The translations under genes and the position numbers were made by a program. This document shows positions 57,511 to 64,000 of a stretch of 64,000 nt of DNA, one piece after another (position 1 is the first letter of the stretch; the number at the start of each line of letters is the position of its first letter). The stretch covers positions 48,341,501-48,405,500 of the forward strand of contig CM057482.1 in NCBI GenBank assembly GCA_030035585.1. The letters are read 5' to 3'. The notes beneath the pieces are model-generated. The model did not search any database. It worked only from the letters and a program-made list of their open reading frames with translations, and was not told the origin of the DNA. This DNA is from Dugong dugon (Eukaryota; Chordata; Mammalia; Sirenia; Dugongidae).

Positions 57511-58297
57511 TGTTACTGATTTTATTTTTTAATTATTTCTATTACCAATGATTTTGGAAGGGGTGGAGGAGCCTGTGTGAAACTCCATTGCTAAGGGAGG
57601 CAGTGCTGAGGGCAAGGGTCCTGAACTCTGCTAGCAGTAGAAGCCCTGCCCCTAGGAGCCCACTTTGGCCGGGGCGGGTGTGGGGCAGCGAGCCCGGCTC
57701 TGACACCCCAGGCCTGCCCTGCCAGAAAGTGGTTGGGGCTTTGTCTGACATTTGTTCCCAGTGAGCCCCCTTCTTATCCCTGCCCACCTAAAGCATGCGC
57801 CCCAGGAGGGCAGAGACCAAGTCTGACACAGTCAGAGCCCCCAGCCCCACTTTGGGTCCCCAGACCAAGTCTTGCACAATAGGTGCTTCAACAGGCCACA
57901 GTCACTCCCCAGATAAAGCCTTCCTATCTGCTCCAGCCTGGCCCCACAAAAGTAGAACCGCTGTTTAGAACCTTCCAGAATCACTAAGGCCAGCACCATC
58001 CTTACTGAAGAGACATTCTGGTGAGTTTTGGTGCCCCACTCTATCTTTTAAAAAATTACAAGAAATTTATTTTGGCTTTTGCAAATTGGCACAGCATTCG
58101 TGAAAAGGAATTTGCCCGTATTTTTAAAAGGTCATAAAAATATCCATCCCCTTTTACCCAGCAATCCCATTTCTGAAAATGTAGCTCAAAGAAATAATTC
58201 AAAGAAAAAAAGTACTACACCCCCCCGCCCCCCATCAACACAGTTAGGTTCCAAAGACCAGGTCATTAGGCGAAAATTAGTGTTATTTGAAAATTAA
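57511..58297. other. Single-copy sequence with an L1 trace
   Basis: Positions about 58030-58210 ('cccttttacccagcaatccc') resemble old L1 ORF2 text. The rest, GC-rich to 58000, shows no gene. Confidence 0.4.
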
Positions 58298-58412
58298 AGA
58301 TGACCACATCAGATCACAAAATGGAGGATGACTACATCATTATATAAACGCCAAATTACATCATTACATAACTGCCAAACCACTGAGAATCACAGCCCAG
58401 CCAAGGTGACAC
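58298..58412 (-). mobile_element. LTR family B fragment
   Basis: Plus-strand 'gatcacaaaatggaggatga' and 'ctgagaatcacagcccagcc' are the reverse of the 5' part of 20641-21101. Only this part remains. Confidence 0.5.
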
Positions 58413-59599
58413 AAAGCCAGCATTACTGCCATCAAAGCCAGCGTTACTGCCAGATGTACGTCGTTAATGCGCAAAATAGTCAGATAGTAGATTTTTTACT
58501 ATTGTAAATGCTAAATGTCCAAATGTCAGATAATGAGATAGTCAATAATGAGGAGTAGGTGTGGTTAAAGGTGCCCGTGGCAGCGTTTAACGAGAACATC
58601 TAACCTCATCCTGGAAATAGCCTCATGTCCAGCATGGAAGGATGGCTATATTAGTGAAGGGGTCAACTCAGTGGCACTGGGTACGGCTGCCAAAAGGAGG
58701 ACAAAGTGCAGCTGCACTACGCTGTGCTGACAGGAAATGTGCTGCAGGTGGACAACAAGGAGGTGAAGTGTCAGGATGTGGGCCTATAGGTGACTTCTCC
58801 ACCCCCTTCCTTCTCTTTTCCCTCTCTCTCTTCTTTTAACTGGGACCATCAGGTTTTCTGCCTGTCAAGAGGCCGGGAGGAAAGTCCCCAAAGCAGCACC
58901 TCCTGGCCATGGAGAGAGGAGAGATGCAGTCAAACAGGTCCCAGCTTTCTGCCTTGTCCCCAGACCCTCACTCCTCTCAGTCACTGCACATCCCACACAA
59001 CAACACAATGGCATAATCACACCACTGTCCTTGTCATCAAAACCCAGAGCCAAGCTTAACACCCACCTCTGCCTGAAAGGCCATCAATGAACCAACATTC
59101 CCTAAGCTCCCACCTGAGATCCCAGCTCCACAGACACCCCTTTCCACTCCCGCTGAAGAGTGCCAAACAGCAGTCATGCCCTGGATGCATCCTCACCAGT
59201 GATCTCCAGGTACTTGCTGCAGGTCTCCTTGTCCCCTTCAGGGAGCAGAGGAATTCGATTCTCAAAGAAAAAGTCACATGCCTGGTTGCCCAAGGCACAC
59301 AGACCCCTTAAACAGGAAAATAAAACCCCAGGCCCCAAGGAGCAGGTGAGGAAGGTGTGTGAGGGCGGGGCCCCCCAGGGTGGTCAACAGAGCCACCTGA
59401 GGGAGGGGCCAGCACAGCATCAGAGCCCAGAGCTCCTGGCAGGTGAGGGAAGGGCAGTGTTTCCTGGGCTGTCCTCTGGGCTAGACCAGGCGCCAGTCTT
59501 TGGCCTTGAACAAGTTACTCGAACATCTGAACCAGTGTCTGCTCCCATGTAAAATGAGGAGAGACACCTCAGCTAAGGAAGGATTCTCGAGCACAACAC
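58413..59599. other. No supported gene; short exon-like stretch
   Basis: 58670-58789 reads through 40 codons on + and is followed by GTGA, listed as a finding. From 58800 on the sequence is pyrimidine-rich and then GC-rich with chance frames. Confidence 0.35.
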
Positions 59600-60180
59600 T
59601 GAAAAAGCACGAACCTTAAAAAAAAAAGAATGAATTAAACTTCTGAACTTTTGTTCTCAGAAGACATCATATAGAAGGTAAAGACAAGTCACAAACTGAC
59701 AATACGGGAAACAATTACAATCTACAAAGGGTTAGTATTCAATATATAGAAAGAACTCATTCAACCCAATATGAAAAGACAAACAATCCAATAGCAAAAT
59801 GAGCAAAAGACCACAAGGAGTCATTTACAAAAGAGGAAGCTCAAACGACAAAGAAACAAAAAGATGCTTAACCTCAAATTCAAAAGAAAACCCAAATGAG
59901 AACGTGGAGCAATGGAATGTTCTGCTGGGGGCAGGCACTTTGGAAAACAGTTTGGCAACATCTAATGATGGAGCAGGCACCCTGGTGGTGCAGTGGTTAG
60001 AGCGATCAACTGCTAACTGAAAGGTCGGTGGTTCGAAACCACCAGCAGCTCTGCAGGAAAAAGATGTGGCAGTCTGTTTCCATACAGATTCACAGCCTTG
60101 GAAATGCTATAGGGTTGCTGTGAGTCAGAATTGACTCAACAGCAGTGGGTTAATTATCGAAAATATGCACCTACACTATG
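59600..60180 (+). mobile_element. Old L1 fragment, split by an AfroSINE
   Basis: 'gaaagaactcattcaaccca', 'caaaagaggaagctcaaacg' and 'ggaaaacagtttggcaacat' are L1 ORF2 text in order. The frame is decayed. It is interrupted at 59974-60152. Confidence 0.7.
59974..60152 (+). mobile_element. AfroSINE
   Basis: Head 'gcaccctggtggtgcagtgg', B box 'ggtggttcgaaacc' and end 'ctgtgagtcagaattgactc'. The tRNA-like head is among the best preserved here. Confidence 0.85.
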
Positions 60181-60400
60181 ACGGAGCAAACCACACATAT
60201 CTGTCATGTCCCCGAGCAACCACACCGTGAACCAGAGCACCCACAAAGTGCACCTGCGCCATGCAGCCGAGAACCGGCACCCAAGCACCTGCACCATGCA
60301 CCTGAGCATGCACACTGCACATCTGTGCACCCAAGCACCCGAGCACCCACACCAGGAGCACATTCCCACTGCACAAGTCCAGCATTACACCAGTGCAGGA
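60181..60400. repeat. Degenerate CACC/CATGCA minisatellite-like block
   Basis: Recurring 'gagcaccca', 'caccatgca' and 'gcacctg' motifs spaced roughly 15-30 bp apart. Frames through it are rich in His/Pro/Cys and are not supported as genes. Confidence 0.5.
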
Positions 60401-60616
60401 CTGGATCTCCCTGGACCCCCAGCCCCCCACCATGCCTCCTGAGGAGAAATGCTGTCCACACCCTCAAGTTCCCCCCTCAGTCATGGTGAGGGTCATATAG
60501 TACCTAGAGGCTGCTGTAGTCCACACATTTGGGAAGGGACTACGTCTTCGTCCACTGAAACTGCCACCCTAGGCCAGTGGCAGTGATGAGGTTTCCAGCC
60601 AGGTACACCCAGATAA
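60401..60616. other. No recognised gene or repeat
   Basis: Short single-copy-looking stretch. Confidence 0.35.
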
Positions 60617-60816
60617 AATCAGTTACACCCAGTCCCTACTGATGGCAACCCCACGCGTGTCAGAGTAGAACTGTGCTCATAGGGTTTTCAGTGGCTGATT
60701 TTTTAGAAATAGATCAAGAGGCCTTTCTTCTGAGGTGCTTCTGGGTGGACTTGAACCTTCAAATTTTTGGTTAGCAGCTAAGCACGTTAACAATTTGCAC
60801 CACCCAGGGACTCCCC
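60617..60816 (-). mobile_element. AfroSINE, - strand
   Basis: Plus-strand 'tgtcagagtagaactgtgct', 'aggcctttcttctgaggtgc' and 'caatttgcaccacccaggga' are the reverse of AfroSINE body and head. Confidence 0.85.
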
Positions 60817-61591
60817 AGGTACATCACCCCCCCGCAACATGGGGCACTGCATAGGGGTGGCACCACTGAGCAAGAAGACCCTAACACCCAACCCCTTTCC
60901 CTCTCTCTGGAGGGGCCACCCCCCTACACTCCCACCCAAAGCACCAACCTCATCCTGCCCCCTCAATGGTCCAGCCCCTCTACACAAAGGCCAGGGGCTC
61001 CATGGGATGGCTCGGCCCTTTCAGACCCGGAGGCGGCTTCCCCTTCCTGGGCTGGGGGTGGAACCCTCCAGGGAGCACACAGCTGCAAGAGAAAAAAGAG
61101 GCACATTCTAAGCCTATAACAAGGAGCCAATGCCAGGTCATGCTTCTGTAATCGCCCACCTTTCTACACCCTCCCTCCAGAGGCCTCTGCAGATCCCTCC
61201 CTGAGTTCTTTGGCTGCCCCAAGGTGTGGGTGCAGGAAGTTCTCTCTGTCCACCCAGGGGCCTTTGTGTGGAGGCCTGGGTGTGGAAGGGAGGTGCTGGG
61301 CTTTTCCCTGGTAAGGCCACACCAATCACAAGGACAATTTTTCTCTTAATGACTCACCGTGTTACACACGGTACAGACAGCAAGTGTACAATACAGAGGT
61401 CCGTAATGGGCAGGGAGTGCAGGTGTCTGGGAACCAGACACATGGAAGGCCTTCTTCCACCCCCTGACTATTGGGGATCCCTAGAGAAAGATCCCCTCTG
61501 GCCAGACACATCCGAGCTGGGTCAGCATGAAAAGCAGAAAGGTGAATGGGTGGATGAACAGGGGACGAAAGAGTTGTGAAGGGGGTTTGCA
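60817..61591. other. No recognised gene or repeat
   Basis: GC-rich single-copy-looking sequence with chance frames. Confidence 0.35.
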
Positions 61592-61905
61592 TTAGTCAGA
61601 ACTTTTTCCGTTGCTAGTGACAGAAACCCAATTCACATCAGCTTAGGCAAAAAGGGAATGTATTGGGTGATGTAACTGAAATGTTCAGAGGTGGGCTCGT
61701 TACAGATATGGCTGAATCCAGGGACTCAAACAACAATATCTTACTCTCACATTCTATGCTTCCCTTATCTTGACTCACCTGACGTTTGTGTGTTGACCTT
61801 TTATTTCTTCCTGCAGGTAGATGATGCTGTCAAGGGCAAGGCCACTAGTAGCCCAGGCTTACATCATCCCAGCCTGGCAAGCCAAGTAGAAAGAGACATT
61901 TCTTG
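61592..61905 (+). repeat. Ancient mammal-wide repeat, class not assigned
   Basis: 'gctagtgacagaaacccaat', 'gcaaaaagggaatgtattgg' and 'atggctgaatccagggactc' follow an old, widespread mammalian repeat. Text at 19350-19530 seems related. Confidence 0.45.
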
Positions 61906-62269
61906 AATAGCCACATAGAAGCCTGATGGGCTTGGATCTCATGCCCACCCCTGGCGACCAGCTGATGGGAGTGCTATGGTAGGGCAAGCCTGGTCCCTGT
62001 GCCCACTGAAGTGGCCAGGAGTCGGGGGGACACCACAACCAACAGTGCCATCAGAATTATCAATACAGGAGTTGGAGGAGGATGGTTCTTGTGCAGACAA
62101 GAAGTCTGTCTGCTGCAGCAGTCCAGGTTGTTGGAATGGTATAGATAAAAGGCCAGAAGACAGAAATACCCAGCAAAAGCAACAATTCTTGCTGGAAGAA
62201 GCAAGGGATGGGATGGAAGATGCCCACACAGGGCCCTGGACACTCCACAGAGGGCTCATCCTCTAGTTC

Positions 62270-62460
62270 CAGTGCTCTCTCACTTTGCCTTTGCATCAAA
62301 ATCCCCTGTGGAGTGAGTGAAAGTCCAGATCCCTGGGTCCCACCACTCGAGGTTCTCATTCAGCGGGCTCATGACAGTACCCAGGATGGGCTGACCCTTC
62401 AGCAGTTCTACAGACAAGCTTGGGGCACACACGGGTTGAGAAGCACAACTTTAGGCAATG
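62270..62460. mobile_element. hAT (MER5-like) relic
   Basis: 'ttgcatcaaaatcccctgtg', 'atccctgggtcccaccactc' and 'gggttgagaagcacaacttt' follow the order of MER5-type hAT elements with decayed ends. Confidence 0.5.
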
Positions 62461-63626
62461 GGGAGTCATGCAAGGCGTTGGAGCAGGATAGTAGCAGGAT
62501 GCAAGTGGAAGTTTATGCAGTGGTGTGCAGAAGGCTTTAGAGCCATCCTGTCCGTGTGGCTAAGAGAAGCGGAAGGAAGAGAGAGGAACCAATGATGAAG
62601 GGGAAAAAGGTCCAGGGAAGGTTGAGCTCAAGGCCATTTCCAGCCAGCTAGCATCCCCCTCCCAAACAGCGCCCTCAGCAGCATTCTCGGGGACGTCCTC
62701 TCCTTCCAGCTTGCTCTCCCAGCATCACCCTGACCTAGGGGCCTTGCACAGAGCCATCTGCAGACACAAAAAGAGCCGTTTCTTCTGCTGGAGGAAACCA
62801 GCCGGCATCCCTGGGGCCTGGCCAGAGACAGAATCCAAGCTTCAGAGCGACCAGCAGGGACAAAGGCATCTGCGATGTCTCACCAACCCCAGCCAGGAGA
62901 GAAATGAGAAACCCTCGTGGGGAATCGCGTGGCTCCCCTCCCGACCCTCTCACCACAGATGATGGCTTATCATTCAAGAAGACAAACTGGGCATCGAACA
63001 GCCGGAGCCAAGGTCCTCTCCAGGTCGGGTGTCTGGTTTAAGCCATTTCTGGTGCCCTTGGGAGCAGCAAGGCCCCTCTCTTGTCCGGAGACACAGCAGC
63101 ATCTGTGGGAGGAGGGCAGGCATGTGTCCAGCCTCCGGCGCCAAGTCTTGCAGGCGGGATAAAGAGATCCATTTCTCACGGTGGCCTCTCTCTGCTCTCT
63201 GCTCTCTTAACGCTTTCCAAGGCTCAGAACCAGCTCTACCCGGAATCATATGGAGGTATGGGAACTCTCCAGCCCCAGAGATGGGCCCCTCCTCCTACCT
63301 CCAATGTGAGTACAGAGCCTGCCCAGGGCTAGGCTGGATTCAGCCAGAGAACAGTAAAAGGGGGTTCAGGGAACAGAGTAGGGGGTGAAAGAAGATCCCT
63401 TGGTGGTAGAAGGGCAGAAGTGTTTTTATAAGTTAGTTCTTAGCTCCTGTTGCCAATGAAATGATCACCTGGAAGACTATCTTCAGAAGGTCAACGTCTG
63501 TGCACACAGCACTGACCCGTGGCCTCAGATGTGCCCCTGAGACCTCCAGAAGGCCCCTGCACAGTGCACTGCCAAGGACTCTTTATGATTTATCTGCAGA
63601 GAGTAGCATGTTTCCCTTTTCCCCCG
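62461..63626. other. No recognised gene; weak ancient repeat at left edge
   Basis: 62455-62560 resembles the ancient repeat at 48259-49620. The rest is GC-rich single-copy-looking sequence; overlapping frames at 62970-63390 have no domain. Confidence 0.35.
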
Positions 63627-64000
63627 TCTTAGGCTGGATTTTCTAGAGAAGCAAAACCTGTAAAGTGTATAAACATGTATCGATAGAGGTTTTTATTAAG
63701 GAAATGACTCATGCAGTTGTACAGCCTGGAACATTCCATGTCCGCGGGTCAGGCTGAAGGCTTCTCCTGATTCATGCAGCCACAAGGGCTGGTGAACCCG
63801 AGATTGGCATGTCAGACAGTAAGGCTCTTGCTCACAGGCTGTGAAGACAAATGAATCCCAAAATTGGCAGGCAAGACAGCAGGTAAGCTGCTAGCTCAAG
63901 TCCCAAGAACTGGAGGTCAGACGAACAGGAGCCAGCTGCAGGACCCAGTGTGAGCAAAAGCCCACAAGCCTTGCCAGAAAGTCCATCTATATTGGATGCA
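63627..64000 (-). mobile_element. LTR-like element, family B, runs off the window
   Basis: Plus-strand 'ttctagagaagcaaaacctg', 'tgctcacaggctgtgaagac' and 'gtcccaagaactggaggtca' are the reverse of 54115-54700. Its 5' end lies beyond 64000. Confidence 0.55.

Noticed and set aside
60181..60442. His/Cys-rich zinc-binding protein
   Set aside because: The pattern comes from CACC and CATGCA repeat motifs and appears in several frames.

Overview
The window reads as mammalian nuclear DNA from an afrotherian, most likely an elephant or close relative. The basis is repeat content: about a dozen tRNA-derived SINEs of the AfroSINE type whose tails end in CAA-rich sequence, several copies of an RTE (BovB-like) LINE with the same tail, LTRs of the ERVL/MaLR type, and older mammal-wide MIR, L1 and hAT fragments. 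I assigned families from remembered consensus features, not from a search. I found no convincing host protein-coding exon, no structural RNA gene and no CpG-island promoter. The window looks like intergenic or deep intronic DNA, and the many open reading frames are short, repeat-derived or low-complexity.

Layout. 0-4.5 kb is a dense nest: two old MaLR-type LTRs in + orientation, each associated with an ERVL-type LTR that keeps a recognisable leucine-tRNA primer-binding region, plus an L1-type 3' end and an unidentified 304-bp insertion. 5-12.3 kb carries an RTE 3' end, a 2.2-kb RTE copy on the - strand (reverse transcriptase with YADD), two tRNA-Gly SINEs, two AfroSINEs and an L1-type 3' end. 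12.3-21 kb is mostly single-copy, GC-rich sequence with a complete solo LTR, a second LTR family and scattered MIR/hAT relics. 21.9-25.7 kb holds two RTE deletion derivatives, one split by an L1, which is itself split by a small TA-flanked DNA transposon. 25.7-33.9 kb is mainly single-copy sequence with a 660-bp T-poor satellite-like tract, microsatellites and an old L1.

33.9-39.2 kb is one old antisense L1 broken by an AfroSINE, a full-length 3.2-kb RTE with an 11-bp target duplication, and another L1-type 3' end with a 14-bp duplication. A MaLR-type LTR abuts its end. 39-46.3 kb contains three TG/CA-rich blocks, a solo LTR with a perfect 5-bp duplication, a hAT relic and a CCAT repeat. 46.9-51.5 kb has a further RTE derivative, SINEs in an ancient repeat, and an L1-type element with a perfect 16-bp duplication. 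52-52.7 kb is a processed RPL9 pseudogene, the only clear trace of a host gene. 53-64 kb repeats the same element families and ends inside an LTR-like element.

Taken together this is a record of retrotransposition. RTE appears to have mobilised itself, at least two kinds of internally deleted copies, and two SINE types that share its 3' tail. The most notable point is that the tRNA-Gly SINE carries RTE 5'-region sequence between its tRNA head and its RTE-like tail, so it is a three-part chimera.
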